Below are positions 11,151 through 41,728 of a stretch of 64,000 bases of DNA, piece by piece (positions within the stretch are counted from its first letter, which is position 1; each line of letters begins with the position of its first letter). The position numbers were made by a program, and so were the translations under genes. Source of the stretch: Neodontobutis hainanensis (taxonomy: Eukaryota; Chordata; Actinopteri; Gobiiformes; Odontobutidae); contig JALDNG010000022.1 in the NCBI GenBank assembly GCA_024349245.1, positions 15,051,501-15,115,500 of the forward strand, in the 5' to 3' direction. The notes below the pieces were generated by a model that was given only the letters and a program-made list of their open reading frames with translations, did not search any database and had not been told where the DNA came from.

Positions 11151-13899
11151 CACTGTTAAAAAAGTTCGTTAAACGGAAAAGTGCTGGTAATTAATTACCA
11201 GCACTTTTTCCGTTATTGTACGGGCACTCCGTAAACCCTAAAACGTATATTTCGTAGATTTACTAGACTTTTCTTTACCATTTACGGACACTTCCATCAA
11301 AACCTAAAATATAATATTCGTATTATTAAAGTACTCAATCCATACCATTTTCGGACACTTCAGTCATCCTAAAATGTTTAATTCTGTACAGTTCTCTATA
11401 CCGTTTATCATCAATAAAGCACAAATGTAGAATTACAACAATTATTTATTTCCTTTAACAGCTGCCAGTGCTTTAAAGTGATTGCACTTTTTGTCGTGAA
11501 TGAATTGCAATATTTACATTACAACCATTAAAACATTCAGAACATCACCTTCAAATTCATAGCAATTTTACATACATAAACCAGCTGTTCTCTCAAAGAA
11601 CTACAGCCATGTCCTTTAACAGAGAGCTGCCAAATCTAGTAACTTTTTAGCACCCACAGGCTGACAGGCATTAATAACAAGTGGATTTGTTAAAGACATT
11701 GACAAAATAAGACAATTCAACTTCCACCATTGCTGTTGCTGTCTCACCTGTCAGTGCAAAATGAGGAGCCTCACCAGGAGGATGCATAAACCTACACCTC
11801 CAACTCCACATATCACACCGACAGGCAGAGCTTTGCAACCAGTGTCTGACCTTTCTACAGAAAACAAATAGAACATTATAAGTATTACATTATACAACTT
11901 TTATATAAAACATCAGTGCAGCAATAATAAGCATGACCTTAGAATGATGACTCTGTGCAACATGCCATAAAGAGATTTCTGCAAAAATAAATCTTACCCT
12001 CAAACTCCACATTGACAGGCAAAGCTCTACCTGGAATGACAAATATCGCCCACCTTTCCTCCCCTTAACATGGGGATTTGAAACTGCAGCATGTGTGCTG
12101 TGAGCATCTAGCTAAAACATCTGAACTCACATAATACTGTAAAATCTGTATTTCTACCCCAAGCCCCATGTTTTTGGATTTGCGTGTGTGTGTTCAGTCC
12201 AAAAGGTATTTTCTGAGCTTTGAGAACAGCTCAAATGGCCCACTCAGATTCCTTCTGCTTGCATTCAAATTCCTTCAGCTGAGAAACCAGCTTGCACAAC
12301 TGTGGAGGAATGAAGTGCCGTTTCTTCCCCTTTTTCTTCTCTTCATATTTTCAATTCTGTGTTCTAGCTGACGAATGAGTTTCAGAACCATCTTTTGCAA
12401 AAGGTTTGTTTCCAAACGGCTCTGTCAGCTTGAAGGAGGCAGGATATTGTCCTACAGTCATACTGGCGAGTTCCCTCAGCTTTTGTTTACCAGGTCTTCC
12501 TGGTTGTTTGTGGAAGTAATCTTCGACAATCCGAACCATCTCTCGTTTGTCTTTCCCCATTATGTACTTTTTTTCATGCAACTTATCCATGACTTTTGAG
12601 GGAAATTTGTGCCATGGTACAGATTATGTGTCTTGGGATGGGGAGTCGGCTGTCTCAGGTGGTGTTGAGGACAGCTGAAACCTCTGTGGCTCAGGTGTTG
12701 TTGAGGAGCCAAGCCTGGTGAACTGTGGTGGAGCTTGTGAATCTATGGATGACATGACACACATCTCCATAAATTAAGCACATCCCGAATGTTACAAATC
12801 AATTAATACATTGGTCCTCAATGTCCAGTTTGGGTTCATCAGGAATACAAATGGACCTACTTACAAAAAACAATTATAGGGTAGTTATTGCCATGTACAG
12901 ATAATGACAACCTTTTTTTTTTTTTTAATCAACCTTTGTAGTCTCAGAAAACTTGCATTAAAATAACGTAATACAGCGAGCTATAACAATACACACACAC
13001 GTGGCTAATTTACACACACGCGCCCAACTTATGGGCTAACTTAACTCTCACTGGGCAAACGGGCCGTTGTCCACCCACATTCAAATGTTACCATGAAACA
13101 CACACGGCTACCAACTGACTATCGAGACCCAATTTAATGTACGAGGAGGAACAAAAAAATGGCTTTTGACGATTTACGGCGCATGCGGCGGGCTAATGCT
13201 AGCGCAGCTAGCAGCAAACGTCCACTCACGCTTCAAAATTGCGCGAAACGCACACATTCAGATGTTGGCATGAAACACACAAGACTACCAACTGCCTATC
13301 GAGACCAATTTAATGTACGAGGGGGAACAAAAAATGGGTTTTTGATGTACCTGGTACTTAGGAAGCGCAGCCGACATGCTAATGCTAACGCAGCTAGCAG
13401 CAAAGGTCCCGCTACCAGCTGCGAGCCACACTACCCTGTATAGCTCCGGTTGGAATTCTGCTAAAAACCTAGAAACCTTCGAGACAAAATTAACCAACTA
13501 ATAATTTGTGCTAGATTTCATGGGCGAAAGGCGACTGTCTGGCGAGGGGTGCTAGAACAGAACGCCCGCCATGCAAACATAAATGAACAGAAAACGTGCT
13601 TATCATGTGTTTACCATGTTTAACTCAATATATTTTGTTTGACAGGTGGTACTTCATTCCTATTCTTATTACACACAACCTACCTGTTTCCAACTTTACA
13701 TGTGACTCGCAGAACTTCAGACTGGCACTGACCGTGACCGCACTGAGTGTAATGGCGTCGGAAAATTCTGGCAGGGTGGAGAAAATTCTACCCATACTGC
13801 CTTGCGCAACAGCAAACTTTCCGTATTTCGCAAAACGGAGCGAATCCGTAGCAAATCCACGGTAACGGGCCCCTAAATTTACGGATTTTTTTAACAGTG
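11151..13899 (-). mobile_element. Transposon copy 2 (right arm, inverted)
   Basis: Reverse-complement partner of copy 1, with the same terminal repeats. Its subterminal palindrome near 11173-11215 carries one extra T and is no longer perfect. It keeps the better reading frame (12590-12351, minus strand). Confidence 0.75.
12351..12770 (-). pseudogene. Degraded captured or element-encoded ORF
   Basis: On the minus strand a frame runs from about 12770 with DSQAPPQFTRLG, meets one TAA near 12630, then continues as SVPWHKFPSKVMDKLHEKKY and ...KREMVRIVEDYF...QYPASFKLTEPF to a stop at 12351. The W-x-FP, VRIVED and YP-SF pattern reminds me of a segment in SAMD3-like proteins that are multiplied in fish genomes. 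That is recall, not a search result. The stop, and the frameshifts in the other arm, argue it no longer makes a full protein. Confidence 0.45.
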
Positions 13900-14193
13900 T
13901 ATGTGACAAAACAACGCATTAATAGACTGGTCACTGTTAATTTACGACCCATTTTACCTGTTTATTTTACGACTTTATTAAGTAATACGGGGAGTAGAGA
14001 CTAATTGCTAAAGCGCTAACCTAATTACATATGTTAATGACCATGTTTTCAAACAACAGTAACTTAATTTGACTTTATTAACTTCTTCTGGTTCAATATC
14101 ACAACAAAATACTGTCACTCCTTTTCAAACACATTTTCTGTTTTTATTACAGCCATAAAAACGACTTTCTGTCAAAAATAATCGCGCTCTTAC

Positions 14194-14235
14194 CTCCCAT
14201 GGCTTGGACTTTCAGGCTCTGCTCTCAGCTCTGAT
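14194..14235 (-). other. acer1: Probable first exon of acer1 with alternative in-frame ATG
   Basis: On the minus strand GCCATGGGAG ends at 14194 and is followed by a textbook donor, GTAAGAG. The next exon begins at 7035 after an AG acceptor. Splicing 14194 to 7035 keeps the ATG at 14200 in frame with the family-type start at 7015 and would add nine residues (MGGFYSSEK). The 14200 ATG has a near-ideal Kozak context, GCCATGG. Human ACER1 lacks such an extension, so the exon may be mostly 5' UTR. The upstream limit is a guess from the promoter position. Confidence 0.6.
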
Positions 14236-14263
14236 ACAGGTATCACGCAACAGGTGAGTTTCA

Positions 14264-14280
14264 TTTAAAAAGGGGCGGGG
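14264..14280 (-). promoter_or_regulatory. Candidate acer1 core promoter (GC box plus TATA-like)
   Basis: Read on the minus strand, CCCCGCCCC (14280-14272) is followed at once by the TATA-like TTTTTAAATG (14271-14262). A start site 25-30 bases downstream would fall near 14235, just upstream of the donor-bearing exon that ends at 14194. Seen in sequence; promoter activity is inferred. Confidence 0.45.
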
Positions 14281-15944
14281 CTGCAGCACGCTGGGTCTGC
14301 GTCACTCACAATAACAACAACAGGATAGCTGAGTGGTTTCACGCTTTTGGGACGGGGTGTCCTCAATGGCACGCGCTCTGCTCGGATCTGGAAACCACTG
14401 ATTTGTTTCTGACAGTGTTGACAATTTTTTTTCCCTTTTTTTTCTCCCTTTTTTTTTTTTTTTTTTTACAGAGAAGTGAGGCCTTGGAGGGAATAAGAAC
14501 AGTAGAGAATATTTATTTATGGAGCTGTCATTGTTATGGAGGGCAGTAAACAGATATTAAAGACAAAAAAAACACATTAAAACCAACTTGGCAATGTGAG
14601 ACAAGACTGAAAACACGTTTGTAAAGTGGTCTCTACAACACTACATGAAACACTAAGACAAACAGGACTGACTTGTAGGCCTATAGTTTCTCAGTAGGTA
14701 ATGGTAATGCCTGAGCTAAGTCTCAACTTATGACCTACGCAACACTGACTGTTTAACCACTTTTTAATACTTTTGTGATAATGCTTTTAAACCTGCCTCC
14801 ATCTTTTTCCTTTTCCTGGTTCAGTCCAAAGCCTACTCTTACGGTGTTACATTTGTCCATGAATGTATCTTACTATAATGTTCATCTTTTTAATTTAGAC
14901 TTTGTAATACTGTAAGTCATAATCTTAGATGTATGAATGTAAAGTGACACCAAATGTTTTGCTTCTGTGAACAGCTATGATACATTGATGTTGTTGCAAA
15001 TGGAGCAAGGACCGTGGGTGTAACTAACCTAGTGCAGACAGTGCAGTTTGACAGGGTCTACTTAAAACAAAGGTGTGGTTTGATTTTAGGCCCTTGCAAC
15101 TCTGGAGGAGACATACAGTAAAAATGTTCCATTAAGGACAAAGCAATGGTTGGACTCCTGACCTACAGCAGTTACTTTTGAACATGTCAGAAATGAACAG
15201 TATGGTACAAAATTAACCACATAAATGAAAGGAACTTTTACTTACTGTGTCTTAAAATATAATCATGTTGGAGGGACTTTCTGGAGGACATTAGGAGTGA
15301 CTTTGAATCTGGATCCTGTGTCTCTGCTTTGGGGCTACAAAGACAGTAATATTGGTTCAGGCACTGGTTGTGTTTGTGTAAGCTGCACGGAGAAACATTT
15401 TTTTGTCCTGTATCAGTGACAGACCCCCCCCCCCTACAACAAACTGGCACAGACTTGTCCTGGAGCGGTACCGTACACTCCAGGAAAGGGACAGCTCCAT
15501 TTTCTTTCTCTTTGTTTCATAGACTGTGCCGTTTGTTAATTATTATTTTTATTTGTTTTATATTTATATTAGTGTATATATATATAAGAAAAGGTTTCCA
15601 ACAAAGGCATCTGGAGGTAAGTCTGAGAGGTCCAGATGACTTTGTTGAAAACCTTTTCTTGATTATGTCCTGGATGACACAGTACAGTATATAAACAATA
15701 TTCAAGAACAGAGACTGCTTAAAATAGATTTAACTATCCAGTATTCATCCTTCTGAGTGAGTGAAAATGAAATGTAAAATCTATTTTATTCTCAGGGTTA
15801 AGTGGTTATAAAGCCCTGTGATTAATGACATGCCACACGCTGAAGGTGGCTGTGTAATCACTGTTTAAACAAACGCAACCGGTCCTTCTACTCTGAGCTG
15901 GAAGCCTAATCTAACACAACAATATCTCATAGAAAACAGTGAAA
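14281..15944. other. Spacer between acer1 promoter and myo1f 3' end
   Basis: Holds a long T-rich tract (about 14420-14470) and otherwise AT-rich sequence. No exon or recognisable element seen. Confidence 0.5.
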
Positions 15945-15963
15945 AAGAACTGTGTTACAAGCA

Positions 15964-15969
15964 TTTATT
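15964..15969 (-). promoter_or_regulatory. Candidate polyadenylation signal of myo1f
   Basis: AATAAA on the minus strand about 600 bases past the myo1f stop, giving a 3' UTR of roughly 620 bases. Confidence 0.45.
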
Positions 15970-16572
15970 TGTGTCAGATCCATTTACAAAACCAATAAAA
16001 AGTGAAAAGAAATTGCATTATCTACAAAATTAAAGACTATATTGACTATTTCTTTTCTCATTACTTTTGTTCTGAGTAAATGTGCACTGGATAAAACAGT
16101 AATATTGTAATAATCTGAGACTGAAAACTTAAAGTGACATCAGATGTTTTTTTTCACATTAGTTTTGTTACAGTCACTTCTAGACAAAAAAATGCCAAAC
16201 AAAACTAATTGTTTCTTTGTGAAGACAATCTGTAAAAGTGCAAACAAAAAAAACAAGGTTGTATTTCAGTGTCACTATTCTTTTTGAGCTGTAACCTAAT
16301 CTCTGCGACAATGAGACAGCGTGAAAAAGGGTGTCCTGGAAGTCAAAGATCTTGTTGCTGGTTCATTCTCAAACAGGACCTTATGAGACAAGAGCAACAG
16401 ACGAAACCTGAGCGGTGTGTTTAACCATTATGGCCATAAAGTTTGTGAATATTTCAGCTCTGAGTTTGGGCTGAACTCTGTCAAACGAGTTCCCAGGAAG
16501 CCAATAATAAACTGCAGATTTTTTAAATATAATTTCCTAAAAGACCAGAGAACTCCAAGAGGACAGCCTTGA

Positions 16573-36224
<19,652 letters not shown>

Positions 36225-36227
<3 letters not shown>

Positions 36228-36352
36228 TGTATCCCGTGGAATCTTCTTTCCTCTTCACTGCCTCAGAAATTGTTAGAGTCGTCTAAATCCACCACCTGGA
36301 TGTCCTCAGACTGCAGCCATCACATCGAGGGGCGCTTAGACTCAACAGCAGC
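36225..36352 (-). other. myo1f: Probable initiator exon of myo1f
   Basis: Minus-strand ATG at 36227-36225 is followed at once by the donor GTAAGTC. Joined to the exon at 32505 (GCAAAG) it gives MAKYHWQSQNV, and the G after the ATG plus A at -3 make a strong start context. An in-frame TGA lies upstream (CAG TGA AGA). A possible acceptor (GGCAG) precedes 36352, another 36310. Human MYO1F begins MGSKERFHWQ; no MGSK-type exon was found here, so this start is the best candidate rather than proven. Confidence 0.55.
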
Positions 36353-36453
36353 CTGCCATCCAAGACAGTAATGTTTTAAAAGCACTTCCTCAAACTCCCC
36401 CAAGCAGCAGCAACAGTGAGAAACAAGAACTACTCAAAGATTCAAATACTCAC

Positions 36454-36528
36454 CAGGACACGCAGAGTTGCTACTTCTGTTTTTGAGGCATCTTTGAAAA
36501 GATGGGCCAGGGCTGAGGATGACAGGGT
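36454..36528 (-). other. Putative upstream exon of myo1f transcript (or separate ncRNA)
   Basis: 75-base segment with acceptor GACACAG before 36528 and donor GTGAGT after 36454. Two frames are open, but neither continues into a recognisable protein. Most simply a 5' UTR exon of myo1f. Confidence 0.4.
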
Positions 36529-36606
36529 CTGTGTCAGAGAATTAAATCAGTGAGCCTGGTTCATGTTGTGAACAATGTGTTGACACAAGAGCAAAGTGAC
36601 AATTAC

Positions 36607-36715
36607 CTTCAGCCGGTTGCCAAATGATGGTGTTTCGGCTGAGTGGCCGGCTCCACCCAGAGGCTGTGGTTACTTCATGTTGTGTTTGTAGCTGCTCCAA
36701 CGCCCATAATAACGT
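36607..36715 (-). other. Putative upstream exon of myo1f transcript
   Basis: Segment with acceptor CCTGCAG before 36715 and donor AAG|GTAATT after 36607. One frame is open (TLLWALEQLQTQ...). Joined to 36528-36454 it would end soon after in 36352-36225. A coding role is doubtful. Confidence 0.35.
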
Positions 36716-37373
36716 CTGCAGGTTCATGCAAAGGTAGTAGCAGTCTCCTGAGGCATTGTTTTTTTAAATTCTGCAGTAGGTGTCATTGCAACATATATAC
36801 ACAGACAGAGATGAGATGTAATGTGTAAATGAGTAAAAGTAACTGTAATATTTTGTTTTGCAAGGTGAGAAATGTTTTCAACAAGGTTAAAGTAGTAGTG
36901 ATAGTGGCAATAGTTTTCCCCTCTAATTTATCTATTAAACCAAACTGACTTGAGTCTTTTCACTGAATACTCAGTTATTCTTACTCAAGTAATAATCTCA
37001 TTGGCTACTTTCTCTGAAATTATATCTAGTAACAGTATTTTTACTTTAGTACAGATTTGCTGGTTGATGTAGTGGAGCAAAGGACACAAAACAGGACAGA
37101 TGCTATACCGAACAACATTGACCATCCCCTGCATTCGGCTTTTCAACACCAGAGCAGCCAGTGGATGTCTGAGATCAGTGAGCTGCAGGACAGAACTCCA
37201 CCAGAACCTTCTGTCCGACTGCCATAACACTGTACAATCAATCATTTCTTGGGAAGTCCTGGCTCCAAAGGAACCATTATAAATGTTTATTTATTTATTT
37301 TTTATTTAATTATTTATCCAGGAGTGTGAAGTGTCATCAGCACAATCCGAAGTTTTTCTCAAGAAATGTAAAC

Positions 37374-37450
37374 AAGTAGCGACTCGGTGACTCACCTGGT
37401 TAAACGTATACCCCATTCTCGAAACCTAGGTTTGCCTCCAGCTTCACTCT
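37374..37450 (+). repeat. Degenerate tRNA-derived SINE-like segment
   Basis: GACTCGGTGACTCACCTGGT and CCCATTCTCGAAACCTAGGT resemble the A- and B-box-bearing heads of tRNA-derived fish SINEs. Too short and diverged to assign. Confidence 0.3.
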
Positions 37451-38135
37451 GGATTTACATCAGTACAGATCTTTTTCATCAATTCAAAGTTCACAGTAGC
37501 AGATTACTTTACTTTTTTCCCTTAACACGAAAAGTAAAGCTCAATTATAACTTGAACTCAACATATTTGGACATTCATTTTGGCAACACATATATGTGAT
37601 GTAAATCTGCTTTGGCCAAGAATACTATACTGTATTTGAGATAAAGCTCTCATTTCTGTTTAAGACTGAGCACCTGTAGAAGCCTGAATATTTTCAGAGG
37701 ATCTGACGCCTCAGGAGAAACCACTCCCTCTGATCCCAGCTGGGATCTGTCAGAGCTCACCTCAAAATGACAATTATCAATAAATATAGACTTTGGTTTG
37801 ACTAACATCTACAAATCTATACTTGGTCAAGGTTTGTATCAAAGATAAAATAAGGCTGATCTCTGTTAAACAGTGTTTAACTAGAGTTATATTATTATAC
37901 GACTATTATTGACATTTTTCTCAGTGATACATGCGATTGTTATCAATATTTATTAAATAATGTTTTTAAGGTAGCCTAATTTAGCACTGTAGAAACTACA
38001 GCAATAAGAAATAAACACATTTCAAAAAGCCCATTGTAAATTAACTAAAGAGAAGAAAGATTAGCCATTTAATTATCGGAGCTATATTGTGCAATAAAAA
38101 CACCACGAGTCACAGGGATGGAGAGAATCGCTCAC

Positions 38136-38300
38136 TTTTCTCTGTGAGCTGGTCTCTGGACTGGTACTGCCCTGTGGCTGCAGCACACTGAGCCAGCAGA
38201 GAACCAACAGCGAAAGAGTTGAACAGTGTCTCCAGTGAAGTTGTTGGGTCTGTCAATTCTACGAACGCTGGCTCTGATAAGGCGCCCCCTACAGGCCACA
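38136..38300 (-). other. Possible first (5' UTR) exon of myo1f
   Basis: GC-richer patch ending in AGAGAAAA at 38136 followed by the donor GTGAGCG, with no ATG in the 90 bases before it. The position suits a myo1f transcription start. The upstream limit is arbitrary. Confidence 0.3.
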
Positions 38301-38519
38301 GGGCCGCTCAGTTTGCTTGTAGGCTGGGCTGGTCCTGAAGCTATACAGTAAACATAGTTGTATTTGTAGCATATATGTAATAAAACAAGAAGTAAAAATA
38401 CACTCCTGAGTCCTTCACTTTTACAGATGCTGTTGTGGAAAAGTGAAGCCTTAATATTCTGTCCTTGAAGCTTTAATGCTTTTAAATGCAAGCTCTGTTT
38501 TGGGTCTGACATCTATAGA

Positions 38520-40690
38520 TTATGTCTATGCACCATTGTATCCCAACAGTAGGTTAGGAAAGAGGTGGGTTGTGGAAAAGTTTATTCTTGTTGCCATAAA
38601 ATTTATATATATAAAAAAAGAGGAAGCTGCTTTCTTAAGTAGGAGCGGAACATAAAACAAAATAAAACCAAATAAATTTTTTTTTTTAATTCTGCAAAAA
38701 GAAAACTTACAACCACGAGCATCATAAAGTTTAGGTCATTATTCATTTTGAAATATGGGTCTCCACAACAAATGTTTGGGAAGTATAAACAAATTAGAAA
38801 AAAAAGGGCAAACCAATTCTTCTGCAAAGCCTTATTTCTTTCTTCATTATACAAAATCCATTTCTTAAACACATGTCAACATTTAGCATTTTTCTTAAAC
38901 GTATAGCCTTTTGGGAAGAAGTGGCTAAAACATACCCACTATTTTACTATTTTTCAGAACAAATTGTAATAGAAACAGCGCTTACTTGTAATGCATTTGA
39001 AATAACGTAAAAAAGGAAATGTGAAACTTATTTTCTATCTGAAATCTTATTGATGGCTGATGTCTGTATTTAATTAAGAAAAAAGGAACGGGGATCTTGC
39101 TTAAGATTTTCCACTTAGTTTAATCTCCAAAAATACCCGTTTATCTCCGGTGATGTCATTTCCTGTCTGAACTCTTCAGACATTTAACCCTGATACAACA
39201 ACAAACAGTGACATAACATTTAAATGATATAAGCCACTGCCATCCCCTGCGCCCCGTGAAGGAAAAGAAGGAAAAAAATGAACAAATGAAAGCCACTTTG
39301 GTCAAATCAACAATGCATCACGTTTAATCAAACCAATATTCCTCTTTAAAGAGACGTACATGGATTCATTTTCTATAATATTAGACAACATACAGTACAC
39401 GTCATGTTATGATTAGCAAGTGACAAACAGTTATCAGTACTAGTGTGAATCCCTCTATAGGCTCCAAGGAAGATGTAAAAAAATGCCTCTTTCACAAAAT
39501 TACCAGTAGGTGTATAGAACAAAAGTGTTGTATGTGGACTGAGTTGCAGAGATTTTGCACGCTCCATTGTACTCAAATGAAACACACTCACAACATGACA
39601 CAACAAATAGCACCATTAAAAACCAGAGCACCACAAGAAAACACAGAAAAACATGACAGATTTTTCTCAAAGCTACTCTCTAAACAAGGAAATAACATGA
39701 CGTAATGCACAGAGCTGCTTACAGTGAAGGTTTGTGACAAGTCGGACCAACCTCATTTAGAACTGGTGCATATTTAGTGTTTCTAAATATACAGAGACCA
39801 AGAAAAAGCAGTTTTTTAATGAGTCAGTGTCCATTTCCATTGAGATCAGGGCTATGAGACACTTCCTTTTTGCTAATAGTAACACAAAAAAATGACAAGT
39901 TGACTGGACGTGTAATGAGGAGTGTCTGAACAAGAGTAGAGGAGGAGCGGGCGGTTTTAAACGGGGAAATGACTAGGAACACATTGTATTTAGGGGCTGA
40001 TGATGCTCTCAGCTGTTTTAAAACATGGTAGTGTGTAGGAGCTCTGTGAACGCTGCCGATTATTGATGCTGCAGTCAAAAACACATTGAAGAAAGGATTA
40101 TAAAAAGTTGTTTGAGTCAAATCAAGGGCCACCGAGACACAGCACTGTTGTCCTTCGAGGGGTACAGGAGACAGGAAACAGGGATCAGACAAAAAACGCT
40201 ACTCCTAACTTTCTAATAATGCAAAATACTGTAAAAAGTCCCTTTACATGAGCTAAAATTTAGAAAGGCTCTGTGACAAACATATTTTCAAAGCAGCCCC
40301 ATGGTTTTAGATTGACATAAAACATTTACTACTTCAGTGAATTCAGTATTTTATCAAGAATATATATCTCAGATTAGGACACAGGGTTTTTTTTTAGCTC
40401 GTAAAGACTAGGCCTGGTCCTGCCCACAACTGACTGAAGAAAACCAAAAATTCTCTTTTAAAAGCCCAAAACAAATGACTATAGTGAAATGTATTTTTAC
40501 ACATAGTTTCCAGTAAATTACCAAAATACATTTCCAGCAGCACTTGTGGTTTTCACTGATCACACATGGTTCGTTCACACTTGACATGACAATGCTGGAA
40601 ATGGGTACCACTGATGGCCTTTAGGGGGCATTAATACAACAATAAGCACCAAAAATACCAAATGGACCAAAAACTCCATAGACCAAAACT
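38520..40690. other. Spacer between myo1f and the adamts10 3' end
   Basis: AT-rich sequence with no exon-like ORF or clear element ends. The part nearest 40690 may belong to a longer adamts10 3' UTR. Confidence 0.4.
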
Positions 40691-40699
40691 AGATGCAGT

Positions 40700-40705
40700 T
40701 TTATT
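40700..40705 (-). promoter_or_regulatory. Candidate polyadenylation signal of adamts10
   Basis: AATAAA on the minus strand, giving a 3' UTR of about 1.05 kb after the stop at 41729. Other signals further down cannot be excluded. Confidence 0.4.
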
Positions 40706-41728
40706 GAACGCTGTGATAATTTACTGCTTTACAACACAGTCTCCACGGGAAATTCCCTCTGATCCTGGGTCATAAACTGGGTTATTTACAGTGCAGATTT
40801 ACTGAAAAGTCAGTTCATGCTCTTTTTACACATGCCTCCTTTAAATAAACTCCTAGAACTTTGCTAGAAATGTTTTATGAGTGAACGCAGCTCAAGAAAT
40901 GAAAAGACTGCTATTTACATTTTAGATAGGATTGAACGGACACCAAAGTCATCAGAGAGAAAAACCTATCCTCTTCTGAACTAAAACTGTCATGTATCTA
41001 CTAACAGTCTATGTTTCCCATTCAGCAAGTGTTTTATGGAGATGATAATGACCAGATCTAGCAAAAGGCAAGACTATGGCAGGTTCATTACAGTGGGTTT
41101 GAAGACAGAGACATGTATAGATTCCATTAACATTATGACACATCAAAACAAAAACACACAATCCTCTGACGGCTGACACTTTGTGCAAAACTGCTCATAC
41201 TTCAGCTAAATACCAGTGAGGACTTGTGAAAACATAAACGAGAAATTAAACTATAGCATGAAACAACGTGGTCAAGTAACAACTAACAGATTAACATTTT
41301 TTCCTTTTGATGTGTGAATCGTGAAAACCTTACAAAGTGGATTTTTTAAAGAATAACTAAAACAAATGCCACCTGTAAACAAACAGATTAATACAAGACT
41401 AAAACTGAGGCCAAATGGAGCAATGCACCAGTTCTGTGTAGCACCAAAGATTATTACAGAGGGACCAGGAGAGAGACTAGAGTTCACCGCAGAGTCATCC
41501 TCAGAAGCTCCCGGGTTTAGCAGCCCTCCCTCCAGTTGTAGCCCAGCTTAGTCCAGTCCAGTCTGGTACTTTCTGTCTCTAAAAAGACCCATTCGAAACA
41601 GTGGCAGTGTCCCGGGCCGGTGTGTCCACTCCTCAGGCAGAGGTAGTGAGAGGCTCAATGGGAGGGGCTGACTGTGAGTGTGGACCGGGCCTCTGTGTGG
41701 TCAGCCTCGGGTCGGGTCAGTGTTGGGG

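Larger units (their letters stand above)
8396..13899. mobile_element. Giant palindrome: two inverted transposon copies, head to head
   Basis: Sequence from 8396 to 11143 reappears as its reverse complement from 11151 to 13899. Each arm (2,748 and 2,749 bp) is a complete element starting CACTGTTAAAAA and ending TTTTTAACAGTG; the ends facing each other are separated by 7 bp (TACTATA). The outer flanks TATGTTA (8389-8395) and TATGTGA (13900-13906) look like a 7-bp target duplication with one mismatch. The arms differ by substitutions and indels, for example the A-run at 9372-9392 against a shorter T-run near 12912. The whole lies in the first intron of acer1. The superfamily could not be fixed; no transposase was recognised. 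Confidence 0.85.

Noticed and set aside
13596..13865. 89-codon ORF present in both arms (also 8430-8699)
   Set aside because: Identical because the arms are copies; composition and lack of domains suggest non-coding transposon sequence.
37391..37414. Alternative myo1f start exon MGYTFNQ with donor GTGAGT
   Set aside because: Phase fits, but the segment falls in what looks like a tRNA-derived SINE, and the residues do not match the MGSK start; the ATG at 36227 is preferred.
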